From UBA1858 sp963976865 (GTDB taxonomy: Bacteria; Pseudomonadota; Gammaproteobacteria; UBA4575): a DNA stretch of 64,000 bases. Where the stretch lies: the NCBI GenBank assembly GCA_963976865.1, contig CAXBLY010000001.1:806001-870000 (forward strand), read 5' to 3'. Below, piece after piece: positions 1 to 8,852 of the stretch; positions within the stretch are counted from its first letter, which is position 1; each line of letters starts with the position of its first letter. Below the pieces are notes generated by a model. That model saw only the letters and a program-made list of their open reading frames with translations. It was not told where the DNA came from and did no database searches. A program made the translations under genes and the position numbers.

Positions 1-243
1 ACTCATGCAGGGACAGCATGCCTGGTGGTTGAATCGGTAAAATCTGCATCGGATGTTATTTGTCCGGTAAATGGTGAAATCATCGAAGTAAATACGCGGC
101 TAGCTGATGAGCCTGAATTAATAAATGAGTCACCTTACGATAAAGGCTGGATTGTTAAAATTAAAGTGGCAGAAGATCATGTTATTGAAGGAAAAATGAC
201 ATCAGATGAGTATAATGGCCAAATGGTAAATAGCAGCAAATAA
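1..243 (+). CDS. gcvH: Glycine cleavage system H protein, C-terminal part
   Basis: The 5' end lies outside the window; the open frame runs from base 1. GcvH carries the lipoyl group that shuttles the aminomethyl intermediate between the P, T and L proteins of glycine cleavage, which yields methylene-tetrahydrofolate. The visible part starts just before the lipoyl-lysine segment (VVESVKSASD, the Lys being the expected lipoylation site) and continues through the typical NESPYDKGW block to a family-typical C-terminus. An internal GTG at base 25 is part of the conserved region and is not a real start. It reads toward tpx, with a 33-base gap. The other gcv genes are not in the window. In a serine-cycle methylotroph this enzyme links glycine to the H4F C1 pool. 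Confidence 0.93.
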   Translation, partial: THAGTACLVVESVKSASDVICPVNGEIIEVNTRLADEPELINESPYDKGWIVKIKVAEDHVIEGKMTSDEYNGQMVNSSK

Positions 244-276
244 ATACAAGCATTTTCAAATAATCTGGGGGAGTAA

Positions 277-777
277 ATGGCAACAATTACGTTACAAGGA
301 AATGAAATTCATACTAATGGAGATCTGCCCGTGATCGGGTCAAAAGCACCGGCCTTCCAGCTGGTTGACAAGGATCTTAATAATGTAAGTCTGGATGAAT
401 TTGTTGGTATGAAAAAATTAATAAATATTGTCCCAAGCCTGGATACACCTGTATGTGCAACATCGACCAAGAAATTTGGTGATTTTGCAGCGGAACGAAA
501 TGATGTTGTGATTCTAACTGTTGCGGCAGATCTGCCATTTGCCATGTCAAGGTTTTGTACCAACGAGAAAGTAGAGAATGTTGTTACATTGTCAATGATG
601 AGAAATAAAAACTTTGCAAATGATTATGGTGTGTTGATTCAGGACGGGCCATTGGAAGGAATTACAGCGCGAGCAGTTGTTGTGCTGGACGCAGATAATG
701 ATGTCATTTATACACAGCTTGTTGGCGAGATCGCTGATGAGCCTGATTATGATGCAGCACTAAAAGCACTAGGTTAA
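277..777 (+). CDS. tpx: Thiol peroxidase Tpx (atypical 2-Cys peroxiredoxin)
   Basis: At 166 residues this matches the Tpx family in length. The peroxidatic cysteine is C60 in the signature SLDTPVCATSTKKF and the resolving cysteine is C94 in SRFC, the spacing expected for the intramolecular disulfide of Tpx. It reduces hydrogen peroxide and alkyl hydroperoxides with thioredoxin. The ATG is preceded by a strong GGGGGAG ribosome binding site. The stop codon overlaps by four bases the end of the convergent yyaL-like gene, so no room is left for separate terminators. Confidence 0.96.
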   Translation: MATITLQGNEIHTNGDLPVIGSKAPAFQLVDKDLNNVSLDEFVGMKKLINIVPSLDTPVCATSTKKFGDFAAERNDVVILTVAADLPFAMSRFCTNEKVENVVTLSMMRNKNFANDYGVLIQDGPLEGITARAVVVLDADNDVIYTQLVGEIADEPDYDAALKALG

Positions 778-2849
778 TCTGTACTGTTCGAGTGGCTGTC
801 TAGCGCTTCGCTCAATTGTGAAATGTGCTTAATTGGTGCCTGGCAGCTTGTTCCCTGGCAAATATAGGCTTGTGTTTCTCCGTTAGCTGAAAATTTACAC
901 TGTAATCCCTCGGGCAGATTTTCTTCATCCACAGGGATAGAAAAAATCATCGTTCCGGGATTACATTGTTGTTGGCAGATCTGCTGCCATTGTTTCATGT
1001 CATTTTTATGGCCACGAATAATAATAGTGATGGGTGGGTGGTTAAGCTCTTCGCTGCAACGTAGCAAAGACGCATGAGCTATTGGCGTGTTTGTGATTTG
1101 CTGGCTTGCAAATTCCAGCGTACGTTCGGCAGCGTTAATGTATCTGGGTTCGGTGAGCAGGTAGCCAAGCCTGAGTAAAGCTGAAGCAGCGATACCATTG
1201 CCAGATGGCGTTGCTTCGTCTGATGTGACTTTTGGTCTTTGTATGAGTGGTTCATGATCGTTGGCAGTAAAATAAAAGCCACCGTGATCTGTATCTTCAA
1301 ACTGCGTTAATATTGTCTCCGCCAGATGTATGGCAAACTGCATATAAAGACTGTGCCAGTGTATCTGTAAATATTCAATCACTGCGTCAAGTAAAAAAGC
1401 GTAGTCATCCAGATATGCATTCAGGTGTGCTTTTTCATCTTTATAGGTAGCGAATAAGCGCCCATGCTGATACATGTCGGTATGTATGAACTGCAGTGCG
1501 CGCTGTGCTGAGGTGAAGTAATCATTATTGTTAAAAATGCGGCTTGCTGTCAGCATCCCTTTAATCATTAAAGCATTCCAGCTGGTGAGTATTTTTTCAT
1601 CCCGGCTGGGGGCAACTCTTGTGACTCTGTGGGAATACAATTTCTCACGTGCCTGTTGCCATAATTTTGAGCACTCGCTTAAATCTAAAGATAACTCCTG
1701 AGCACATTCCTCAAGGCTGGTGAATTCATGCAAATGGTATTTGTCTTCAAAATTGGGACCGCGTTCAATGCCAAAGCGAAGCTTAACGACCGCATATTCT
1801 TTTTCAGTCAGTAAGGATTCCAGTTGCTGTTGTTCCCATACGTAAAATTTCCCTTCCGTGCCTTCGGAATCTGCATCCAGAGAGGAATAGTAACCACCTT
1901 GAGGAGACTGCATATCACGCATGATCCACTGAGCTGTTTCCTGCGCTGCTGTCTTGAAGTAATTATTCTTCGTCGACTGGTATGCCAGGCTGTATAAATC
2001 AAGCAGAGGGCCATTGTCATAGAGCATTTTTTCGAAATGAGGAATCATCCAGTAGTCATCCACCGAATAACGGTAGAAACCACCACTAACATGATCAAAC
2101 AATCCACCACAGGTCATTCTTTCCAGTGTATATACCGCAGTGTGTAACACTTGTGTATCCTGTTTTCCCTGTTGCTTGCTGCTGTGCCAGTAACGTAACA
2201 GAAATTCTATGTTAGACGGATGAGGAAATTTCGGCGCTTTACCAAAGCCGCCGTGTACATTATCAAACGATTCAAGCAATTCATCCTTTGCAGTTTCATG
2301 AATAGATTGATCCAGGGATACTGGTGTATGTGTCGATTGATAAATGTTTTTCAGTACACCCTGTAGAGACTGATTTTGTTTGGCAATTTCATTGGGTTTG
2401 TCTTGATAGGCTTTTGCAATGTGTTGCAATAAATCTTTAAATGCGGGTAGGCCGTGACGTGCACGATCAGGGAAATATGTTCCACCAAAAAAAGGAATAT
2501 GGTCATCGGGAGTTAAGAACATGGTTAGTGGCCAGCCGCCAGCACGCTGTGTGAGTAGAAACTGTGCAGTCTGGTAGATTTTATCAATATCAGGGCGCTC
2601 TTCCCGGTCAACTTTGATGTTGACAAATAACTCATTCATCAGCGCTGCGCTTTCTTCATCCTCAAATGATTCATGAGCCATGACATGACACCAGTGGCAT
2701 GCAGAATAGCCAATTGACAATAAGATGGGTTTATTTTCCTGCCTGGCTTTTTGCAATGCTTCCTGGCCCCACGGGTACCACTCCACTGGATTGTCAGCAT
2801 GTTGTAACAAGTAGGGGCTGGTTTCATTGACTAGATGATTTCTGGGCAT
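774..2849 (-). CDS. yyaL: Thioredoxin-domain protein of the YyaL/SPATA20 family (DUF255)
   Basis: This 691-residue protein has the family's full architecture. The N-terminal thioredoxin-like DUF255 domain begins with the NETSPYLLQHADNPVEW signature and carries a CHWC motif at C51-C54. An (alpha/alpha)6-barrel resembling N-acylglucosamine 2-epimerases/glycosidases follows (roughly residues 190-600; GGFGKAPKFP and HFEKMLYDN blocks). The biochemical role of the family is not established; it is widespread in bacteria and has a mammalian homologue, SPATA20. There is no signal peptide, so it is probably cytosolic. It is divergent from lgt with a 113-base spacer containing a possible minus-strand TATAAT (2869-2874). 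Confidence 0.9.
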   Translation of the reverse strand: MPRNHLVNETSPYLLQHADNPVEWYPWGQEALQKARQENKPILLSIGYSACHWCHVMAHESFEDEESAALMNELFVNIKVDREERPDIDKIYQTAQFLLTQRAGGWPLTMFLTPDDHIPFFGGTYFPDRARHGLPAFKDLLQHIAKAYQDKPNEIAKQNQSLQGVLKNIYQSTHTPVSLDQSIHETAKDELLESFDNVHGGFGKAPKFPHPSNIEFLLRYWHSSKQQGKQDTQVLHTAVYTLERMTCGGLFDHVSGGFYRYSVDDYWMIPHFEKMLYDNGPLLDLYSLAYQSTKNNYFKTAAQETAQWIMRDMQSPQGGYYSSLDADSEGTEGKFYVWEQQQLESLLTEKEYAVVKLRFGIERGPNFEDKYHLHEFTSLEECAQELSLDLSECSKLWQQAREKLYSHRVTRVAPSRDEKILTSWNALMIKGMLTASRIFNNNDYFTSAQRALQFIHTDMYQHGRLFATYKDEKAHLNAYLDDYAFLLDAVIEYLQIHWHSLYMQFAIHLAETILTQFEDTDHGGFYFTANDHEPLIQRPKVTSDEATPSGNGIAASALLRLGYLLTEPRYINAAERTLEFASQQITNTPIAHASLLRCSEELNHPPITIIIRGHKNDMKQWQQICQQQCNPGTMIFSIPVDEENLPEGLQCKFSANGETQAYICQGTSCQAPIKHISQLSEALDSHSNSTD

Positions 2850-2962
2850 GAGATTACTCTATAGATTAATTATAACGATGGCTGGCTGGTAAATTAATGT
2901 ACCTAGTGCTAAAGCCGTATACAACTAAAACATATTGATTCGAGCATGTTAATATTCACGCT

Positions 2963-3757
2963 ATGCTGGTACATCCTCAATTTGACCCAATCATTTTCCA
3001 ACTAGGTCCGCTCGCGGTGAGATGGTACGGCCTAATGTATTTATGTGGTTTTGCAGCATTCTGGTACCTGGGCACAAAGCGTGCGCAAAAGCCTGGAAGT
3101 TTTATTCATCCAGATCAAGTCAGTGACTTTTTGTTTTATGCAGTGCTGGGAGTTATTGTTGGTGGACGTATAGGCTCTGTGCTTTTTTATAACCTGGACC
3201 ATTTTCTGGCAAATCCTGTTTACCTGTTTAAAATCTGGGAAGGAGGAATGAGCTTTCATGGTGGCTTGGTCGGTGTGCTTACCGTGATATGGCTGTATCA
3301 GAAAAAAAGAAACTGGGGCTTTTTTCGCCTGGCGGATTTTATTGCACCGCTGGTGCCACCAGGGCTTGGATTTGGAAGGATCGGAAACTTTATAAATGGC
3401 GAATTATGGGGGAGACCAACTGATGTTGGCTGGGGAATGATTTTTCCACAGGTAGATAATCTGGCTCGACACCCTTCACAATTATATCAGGTGATGCTGG
3501 AGGGCTTGGTAATGTTCCTGATTTTATGGTTCTATTCAGCGAAGCCACGTGCAACCGGGTCAGTGTCTGGATGGTTTCTGATCCTGTATGGAACATTCAG
3601 GTTTATTGTTGAATTTGCACGCGAGCCAGACGAGCATCTTGGTTTTATCGCCTTTAACTGGTTGACGATGGGGCAATTGCTGAGTCTGCCAATGATCGCA
3701 GCAGGAGTTCTGCTGTTATGGCTGGCCAACAAAAATGTATTTGAGAAAAACACATGA
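2963..3757 (+). CDS. lgt: Phosphatidylglycerol--prolipoprotein diacylglyceryl transferase
   Basis: Lgt transfers diacylglyceryl from phosphatidylglycerol to the lipobox cysteine of prolipoproteins in the inner membrane, the first step of lipoprotein maturation. The 264-residue product has about seven hydrophobic segments, the SFHGGLVG motif (about residues 97-104) with the conserved His, and the Lgt signature GFGRIGNFINGELWG (about 136-150) with catalytic Arg and Asn. A RHPSQLYQ block follows. It overlaps thyA by four bases (ATGA), an lgt-thyA coupling common in gammaproteobacteria, and heads the lgt-thyA-folA operon. Confidence 0.97.
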   Translation: MLVHPQFDPIIFQLGPLAVRWYGLMYLCGFAAFWYLGTKRAQKPGSFIHPDQVSDFLFYAVLGVIVGGRIGSVLFYNLDHFLANPVYLFKIWEGGMSFHGGLVGVLTVIWLYQKKRNWGFFRLADFIAPLVPPGLGFGRIGNFINGELWGRPTDVGWGMIFPQVDNLARHPSQLYQVMLEGLVMFLILWFYSAKPRATGSVSGWFLILYGTFRFIVEFAREPDEHLGFIAFNWLTMGQLLSLPMIAAGVLLLWLANKNVFEKNT

Positions 3758-4548
3758 AACAGTATTTAACCCTGTTAAAGCATGTATTGGATAACGGTGT
3801 AGAACAACAGGATAGAACAGGAACAGGAACCATTTCTACGTTTGGTTACCAGATGCGTTTCGATTTAAATGCAGGATTTCCTTTGCTGACAACAAAAAAA
3901 CTTCATACCAAATCAATTATTCATGAGTTGCTTTGGTTTCTGCGTGGTGAAACCAATGTGAAATCATTGCAGGAAGTAGGCGTTAATATCTGGAATGAAT
4001 GGGCCAATGAGCAAGGTGATTTAGGCCCGGTTTATGGTGCGCAATGGCGAAGCTGGCCGACAGCAGATGGAAGTTCTGTGGATCAAATAAGCGAGCTTAT
4101 TGAGCAGATAAAAAATAATCCTTATTCGCGTCGGCATATTATTAATGCGTGGAATGTGGGAGAGATAGGCAAAATGGCCTTGCCGCCCTGCCATACCATG
4201 TTTCAATTTTATGTGGCACAGGGAAAGCTTTCATGTCAGTTGTACCAACGCAGTGCCGATGTGTTTTTGGGTGTGCCGTTTAATATCGCTTCATATGCAT
4301 TGTTGTTAATTATGATAGCGCATGTAACAGATTTGAAAGTTGGGGAATTTATCCATACGTTCGGTGACGTGCATGTATATAAAAATCATATTGAACAAGC
4401 CAGGTTGCAATTGCAAAGAGAACCGTATGAGTTGCCAACACTGGAGCTAACAAGAAAAGTAAATTCAATCTTTGACTTCAGGTATGAAGACTTTGCATTG
4501 AAAAATTACCAGTCGCACCCGCATATATCTGCACCGGTCGCCGTATGA
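3754..4548 (+). CDS. thyA: Thymidylate synthase
   Basis: ThyA methylates dUMP to dTMP with methylene-tetrahydrofolate, releasing dihydrofolate. Its 264 residues equal the E. coli enzyme in length and the nucleophile C146 sits in LPPCHTMFQFYV. Other family landmarks are DRTGTGT near residue 20, SRRHIINAWN near 125-134 and the C-terminal HPHISAPVAV. It overlaps lgt and folA by four bases each, so the three genes are probably translationally coupled. Linkage to folA makes sense because thymidylate synthesis consumes the reduced folate that FolA regenerates. Confidence 0.98.
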   Translation: MKQYLTLLKHVLDNGVEQQDRTGTGTISTFGYQMRFDLNAGFPLLTTKKLHTKSIIHELLWFLRGETNVKSLQEVGVNIWNEWANEQGDLGPVYGAQWRSWPTADGSSVDQISELIEQIKNNPYSRRHIINAWNVGEIGKMALPPCHTMFQFYVAQGKLSCQLYQRSADVFLGVPFNIASYALLLIMIAHVTDLKVGEFIHTFGDVHVYKNHIEQARLQLQREPYELPTLELTRKVNSIFDFRYEDFALKNYQSHPHISAPVAV

Positions 4549-5039
4549 CCAAAATTGCAGTCATCGTTGCCGTAGCACAGAATAATGTTATCGGAGCAGG
4601 TAACAGTATTCCCTGGTATTGCCCTGCCGACCTCCAGTATTTCAAGAGAACGACATTAGGTTCGCCAGTGTTGATGGGAAGGAAAACCTATCAATCCCTT
4701 AATGTGAAACCATTGCCTGGCCGACGAAATATTATTTTGTCACGCGATGCTGATCTGGTGTGTGAAGGGTGTGATGTGGTAACCAGTCTTGAGTCTGGTC
4801 TGCAGTTGGCAAGCGGTGAAAAAAAACTATTTATTATTGGTGGAGCAGACATATATCAGCAATCAATTGAACACGCTGAGGAGCTGTATGTGACTTACGT
4901 TGATGTCGCAGTAGAAGGAGACCGGTATTTCCCTGAGATCGATGTGTCTGAATGGAATCTGGTGCGGGAACATAAGTACGCAGCAGATGATAATAATCCG
5001 CACAATATGACTTTCAAATACTTCACGCGCGGCGTGTAA
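4545..5039 (+). CDS. folA: Dihydrofolate reductase
   Basis: FolA reduces dihydrofolate to tetrahydrofolate with NADPH. The 164-residue protein shows the N-terminal IAVIVAVAQNNVIG strand, the IPWYCPADL active-site segment with the substrate-binding acid at D29, VLMGRKTYQSL, and the IIGGADIYQQ cofactor loop. The start overlaps thyA by four bases. The 3' end overlaps the convergent apaH by 17 bases. It is the last gene of the lgt-thyA-folA operon. Confidence 0.97.
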   Translation: MTKIAVIVAVAQNNVIGAGNSIPWYCPADLQYFKRTTLGSPVLMGRKTYQSLNVKPLPGRRNIILSRDADLVCEGCDVVTSLESGLQLASGEKKLFIIGGADIYQQSIEHAEELYVTYVDVAVEGDRYFPEIDVSEWNLVREHKYAADDNNPHNMTFKYFTRGV

Positions 5040-5859
5040 TTTTCTTTTTTGCAGTACAGTCAGTTTGGTGCAGGGTAACTGGTTTGCAATCGATGCGGGC
5101 AGCGGTTAACTGACCTCCCCATAGACATCCTGTATCCAGGCCGAGAAGATTGCTTTCATGCTTTAAGCCTAACGCGGACCAATGACCGAATATAATATTT
5201 AGCTGCTGGGATTTTCTGGGAACATCAAACCATGCATGCAAATTGGGGCTTTGTTCGCCCAGTGGTCCTTTATAATTAAAGTCCATCCTGCCATCCTGGT
5301 CACATAAACGCAGACGTGTGAACGCATTTAGCATCACTCTCCAGCGGTGATGTGAGGATAGTTTCGAATGCCACTGATTAGGCATATCACCATAAGCATG
5401 GCGAAGGAAATCCACATAATTTTCACCTCTCAACTGAATTTCAACCTCATGAGCACATTGTTGTGCAGTGGTTAAATCCCATTGTGGAAGTAATCCTGCA
5501 TGTACCATTATCCAGTCGAGTGCTGAGTCATAATGTAACAAGGGCAGAAATCGTAGCCAGTGAATAATTTCATCTGCATGCGGATCAAGTAATATCTGAT
5601 TGAGAGAGCTTTTTGGCTTGCACGTCTGTACGCCGGCATAACATGCGATTAAGTGAATATCATGATTGCCGAGTACACATCGCGCGGAATCTCCAAGTGC
5701 GCGAACAAACTGAATGGTTTCCAGGGATTGTGGTCCGCGGTTGACCAGGTCGCCGACAAACCAGAGCTGGTCTTGGTCCGGGTCAAATTTAATTTGATCC
5801 AATAGTTGTTTGAGTTCGCTGAAGCAACCCTGAATATCGCCAATTGCGTAAACAGCCAT
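5023..5859 (-). CDS. apaH: Diadenosine tetraphosphatase (symmetrical Ap4A hydrolase)
   Basis: ApaH hydrolyses Ap4A to two ADP and also acts as a decapping enzyme for Np4-capped RNA in enterobacteria. The 278-residue product has the metallophosphatase motifs GDIQGCFSELKQLLD (about 7-21), GDLVNRGPQSLE (about 36-47) and GNHDIHL (about 64-70), and the later HAGLLPQW and FGHWSALG blocks. It follows apaG after 32 bases, at the end of the lptD-surA-pdxA-rsmA-apaG-apaH series. The 3' end overlaps folA on the opposite strand. Confidence 0.97.
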   Translation of the reverse strand: MAVYAIGDIQGCFSELKQLLDQIKFDPDQDQLWFVGDLVNRGPQSLETIQFVRALGDSARCVLGNHDIHLIACYAGVQTCKPKSSLNQILLDPHADEIIHWLRFLPLLHYDSALDWIMVHAGLLPQWDLTTAQQCAHEVEIQLRGENYVDFLRHAYGDMPNQWHSKLSSHHRWRVMLNAFTRLRLCDQDGRMDFNYKGPLGEQSPNLHAWFDVPRKSQQLNIIFGHWSALGLKHESNLLGLDTGCLWGGQLTAARIDCKPVTLHQTDCTAKKKITRRA

Positions 5860-5891
5860 GGGCAGAAAAACGTGTTAGGTAATACGAAGCG

Positions 5892-6275
5892 CTAATGTAG
5901 CACGCGAGGTGCCGATAAAGTAAATAGCTCAATTTCTGCGTCAAATTCGGTGCCGTCATCTGCTTGCATTTGATAACTGCCATGCATCGTCCCTACTGGT
6001 GTTTCAAGCATAGTACCGCTGGTATACTGAAAACCCTCACCAGGTTTTAAGTGCGGTTGTTCGCCGACGACGCCATCGCCACGGACTTCCTGTGTTTTAC
6101 CGTTTGAATCTGTAATTACCCAGTGGCGGGTGAGTAGTTTTGCAGGAACGTCACCATTATTTTGAATAGTGACCGTATATGCGAAGACGTAACGATCATC
6201 AGTGGTATCAGACTGGGATTCCAGATAAGTCGTATCAACACTGACTTTAATGTTATATGTGGCTAAATCATTCAT
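5892..6275 (-). CDS. apaG: ApaG family protein
   Basis: The 127-residue protein is a single ApaG/DUF525 beta-sandwich domain, recognisable from YTVTIQNNGDVPAKLLTRHW, the GDGVVGEQPHLKPGEGFQYTSG block and GTMHGSYQM. ApaG is associated with Mg/Co resistance phenotypes and Ap4A metabolism, but its exact role is unsettled. It lies between rsmA (57-base gap upstream) and apaH (32 bases downstream), the standard gammaproteobacterial order. Confidence 0.96.
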   Translation of the reverse strand: MNDLATYNIKVSVDTTYLESQSDTTDDRYVFAYTVTIQNNGDVPAKLLTRHWVITDSNGKTQEVRGDGVVGEQPHLKPGEGFQYTSGTMLETPVGTMHGSYQMQADDGTEFDAEIELFTLSAPRVLH

Positions 6276-6332
6276 GCCGCTATTATGCCTTAAGCAAATA
6301 AAAATATCTTTGATGGCTGTTGCAAAACTATT

Positions 6333-7112
6333 TTAGTGACAAGGCTTATTCTGGCTGATTCGAGACAGTGCCAGTAAATTTTCAAGTGTAAGTTGCTGCG
6401 GACGTATGGATGGATCAATACCAGCAGCGGCTATTTCGTCATTGCTGATTATATTTTTTAAATTGTTTGCAAGCGTTTTGCGGGGTTGTGAAAAGCACTC
6501 TTTTACAATGGTTTTGTAAGCTGTTTCCAGTTCGATGGGTACAAAACGTTGGCTATGAGGTGTTAAGCGAATAAATGCGGAGGTTACTCTGGGTGCGGGA
6601 GAAAAACTTTTTGCGGGGACATCTAAAAGCTGTTGTGCCACACACCTGGATTGCACCATCGCTGACAGCCTGCCAAAGTTCCTGCTGCCGCTGGGCGCAC
6701 AAATTCTGTCGACGACTTCTTTTTGCAACATGAAATGCATATCGATAATGGATGGCAGTTGATCTAGCAAGTGAAAAATCAAAGGCGTTGAAATATTGTA
6801 AGGAAGATTGCCTACAATGCGTCGTGGCTTGTCTGGACGGGAGAAGTCAAACTTGAGGGCATCATACTGATGGACTATTACTGTGTGCTCAGGTGAATTT
6901 AATTGCCGAAGCTGATCTATCAAGTCACGATCCAGCTCGACGAGTTCCAGATGATCAACTTTTGAGAGTAAAGGTCTGGTGAGCGCGCCTAGTCCGGGAC
7001 CTATTTCCAGTATGTTGTCTGAACTTTTTGGTGCGATAGCAGCAACAAGGGACTGAATGATGGTTGGGTCGACCAGAAAATTTTGACCAAACCGCTTGCG
7101 AGCGCGGTGCAT
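6333..7112 (-). CDS. rsmA: 16S rRNA dimethyladenosine transferase
   Basis: RsmA (KsgA) dimethylates two adjacent adenosines (A1518 and A1519 in E. coli numbering) in helix 45 of 16S rRNA during late 30S maturation. The 259 residues contain the KRFGQNFLVD start, the SAM-binding EIGPGLGALTRPLL motif (about 37-50) and the catalytic NLPYNIST motif. The C-terminal segment CFSQPRKTLANNL is typical. In most relatives pdxA directly precedes rsmA; here three accessory genes and a 225-base spacer lie between them, so rsmA may have its own promoter in 7113-7337, although I see no clear -35/-10 pair there. Confidence 0.97.
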   Translation of the reverse strand: MHRARKRFGQNFLVDPTIIQSLVAAIAPKSSDNILEIGPGLGALTRPLLSKVDHLELVELDRDLIDQLRQLNSPEHTVIVHQYDALKFDFSRPDKPRRIVGNLPYNISTPLIFHLLDQLPSIIDMHFMLQKEVVDRICAPSGSRNFGRLSAMVQSRCVAQQLLDVPAKSFSPAPRVTSAFIRLTPHSQRFVPIELETAYKTIVKECFSQPRKTLANNLKNIISNDEIAAAGIDPSIRPQQLTLENLLALSRISQNKPCH

Positions 7113-7337
7113 ACAAATATTATTAGTCTGTTAATCGAGATTATATTTAAACAGTAACATGCTTTAGTGAAAAGGTAGACTAATTTATGAGTCTTACGAT
7201 GTTATATGCGAATAAACAATAGCTGGTTGAGTAGTGCGGGATCTGGTTTTTTCAGTTCCAGCACCATAATTGAAAAGAGTTGTCTAAAAGTGCTTGCATA
7301 AATTTACTGGTTCCAGAAATTGCAGTGCATCATGAGC

Positions 7338-7850
7338 TTAAGATTCTTCCAGTGTCTGCTCGGCTTCGCTGTTAGGTGTGTTATCAACGGGGATAGCATA
7401 AGTACCTATTAGCGTGTACTCATCACTGTTTTCAACTTTTGTTAATGCCAGGGTAATGACTAATCCTGGATGATATAACAGCAGCATTTCATGGGGTTTC
7501 AGAGATTGAGATGTAGTTGAGTCAGTGATCAATGCCAAATCGATATTCAATCCATTTGAAATCTGAACAGATAAGTCACGTAATGCGCTGAGTGGAGTTG
7601 CACTGCCTGATAATGTTAAGTTGCCAAGATAGGTAATGCCGACAGCTTCAGTATTTCGCAGGTTTTCTATTGAGCGTAATTGTTCTTTTAGAGGCTTTAT
7701 AGTAAGAGTTGATGTTTCGCCATTAATGATAGTGAATTCACTGGTGGAAGTTAATGTCACGGATCTGCTGACAGTATTGCTGTCGTCAGCGATAAGGGAA
7801 GCACTTGTCCAATATAATAAATAAAAACCAAAAGTAAAAAATATTTTCAT
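7338..7850 (-). CDS. Exported protein of unknown function
   Basis: I do not recognise this family. The chosen start (MKIFFTFGFYLLYW) begins four bases after the stop of the preceding PNPOx-like gene and gives a good signal peptide; an upstream in-frame Met would extend the protein 14 residues into that gene. The mature part, about 150 residues, is beta-rich and Ser/Thr-rich with a long acidic C-terminus (NTPNSEAEQTLEES). It is probably periplasmic. It is the third of three accessory genes between pdxA and rsmA. Confidence 0.7.
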   Translation of the reverse strand: MKIFFTFGFYLLYWTSASLIADDSNTVSRSVTLTSTSEFTIINGETSTLTIKPLKEQLRSIENLRNTEAVGITYLGNLTLSGSATPLSALRDLSVQISNGLNIDLALITDSTTSQSLKPHEMLLLYHPGLVITLALTKVENSDEYTLIGTYAIPVDNTPNSEAEQTLEES

Positions 7851-7854
7851 AGCG

Positions 7855-8232
7855 TTAGATAATTTTCTCTGCACCATAATATATGGATTCAATGTTTAGG
7901 ATGACTGCGCCTACACCAGCGAACTTGGGGTCTAGCCAGTCTTTCATGTCTGTGTATACAGGGCCGTCTGTGTGATATTCAAGAGAGCCTTTTATCTGGT
8001 ACGCTTCTCTTTCTGGTGCGATCATTAATAATGAGCCCTGACTGCCTGCGAGGATATTTTCCAGTGTTTTACTGAAAAAGTTATTCGCAATCAGGATTCT
8101 GTTATTATCGAGTTTATTGACACACAGCACCCACACAGCATTGGGTTCTCCAGAGCTGTTGACTGTTGTGAGTATCATGCGTGGCTCTCGTTTTTCCCAG
8201 GCATCCAGGAAAGCTTCAGGTAATGTATTCAT
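7855..8232 (-). CDS. Pyridoxamine 5'-phosphate oxidase-like (PNPOx split-barrel) protein
   Basis: The 125-residue protein resembles small split-barrel flavin/F420/haem-binding proteins. It opens with a helix (LPEAFLDAWEKREPRMILTT) followed by strands SSGEPNAVWV, RILIANNFFSKTLENI and SQGSLLMIAPEREAYQIKG, the usual PNPOx pattern. The ligand cannot be read from sequence. It lies nine bases downstream of the DUF3365 gene and four bases upstream of the exported protein, so the trio is probably co-transcribed. The nearby PdxA makes the PLP precursor, but this short protein lacks the length of true PdxH, so a role in B6 synthesis is not supported. Confidence 0.8.
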   Translation of the reverse strand: MNTLPEAFLDAWEKREPRMILTTVNSSGEPNAVWVLCVNKLDNNRILIANNFFSKTLENILAGSQGSLLMIAPEREAYQIKGSLEYHTDGPVYTDMKDWLDPKFAGVGAVILNIESIYYGAEKII

Positions 8233-8241
8233 TAGGAATCC

Positions 8242-8847
8242 TTAATTGCCAATTGTTTGCGACACTGAGAATGCACCACGGATATCACCTACAGAGAATC
8301 CTGTAGCGCGGTCATCCGGGTAAGCCTGCTCTAGTGTGCTGATAAGCTCATTGCCCATGGTTTGCTTGTCTCCGTGGCAACTCAGGCAAACGGGTTGCAT
8401 GGGAATGGCGCGCATCATTCTGAAAGTTGTTTTATCACCTGCTTTAATTTCCTCGCTATAGACTAATTGATCTACAGGCGTGCCAGATGAATGTTTATCT
8501 TCAAACGAAGTAAGCACTTGCTGTTCCCAGTTGTCTGCTTCGTTGGCGGGATTGCGTAAACGTAAACTGGTACGTTTAATTTTGACAGTATCTGTGCTGT
8601 TGAGCGCATTCGTAATTTCAGGTGCCTTTATTCTGCATGTCGTAATAGCTGCAACCGGACCACCTGACTGCATGGACTCGCTAAGCTCTTTCTTTAAATT
8701 ACCTGCCAGGGCTTTTATCTTTTCAGAAGCGCTCTGTTCAAAATTCTCTAATGTTTGTGACTTGTTGTCTGCACAGGAAACAGAAATTCCAAGTAGTAAG
8801 CTCATCGAGAGCAGCTTGAGTATGGGGCGTTTATTATTCACGATCAT
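8242..8847 (-). CDS. DUF3365 haem-binding lipoprotein
   Basis: This 201-residue protein has a lipoprotein signal (LLLGISVSC, lipobox Cys near residue 25) and a DUF3365 (Tll0287-like) domain with a single c-type haem motif, CLSCHG, at about residues 155-160. DUF3365 domains occur alone or as the sensor part of signalling proteins and bind haem covalently; they are proposed redox or gas sensors. Here no transmitter domain is attached. It is five bases from the end of pdxA and reads on into the PNPOx-like gene. Periplasmic location, anchored to a membrane, is inferred. Confidence 0.86.
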   Translation of the reverse strand: MIVNNKRPILKLLSMSLLLGISVSCADNKSQTLENFEQSASEKIKALAGNLKKELSESMQSGGPVAAITTCRIKAPEITNALNSTDTVKIKRTSLRLRNPANEADNWEQQVLTSFEDKHSSGTPVDQLVYSEEIKAGDKTTFRMMRAIPMQPVCLSCHGDKQTMGNELISTLEQAYPDDRATGFSVGDIRGAFSVSQTIGN

Positions 8848-8852
8848 CTCAT

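Noticed and set aside
8242..8847. Plain cytochrome c for the CxxCH protein
   Set aside because: The motif lies within a DUF3365 domain with a lipoprotein signal; the surrounding sequence does not resemble class I cytochromes.
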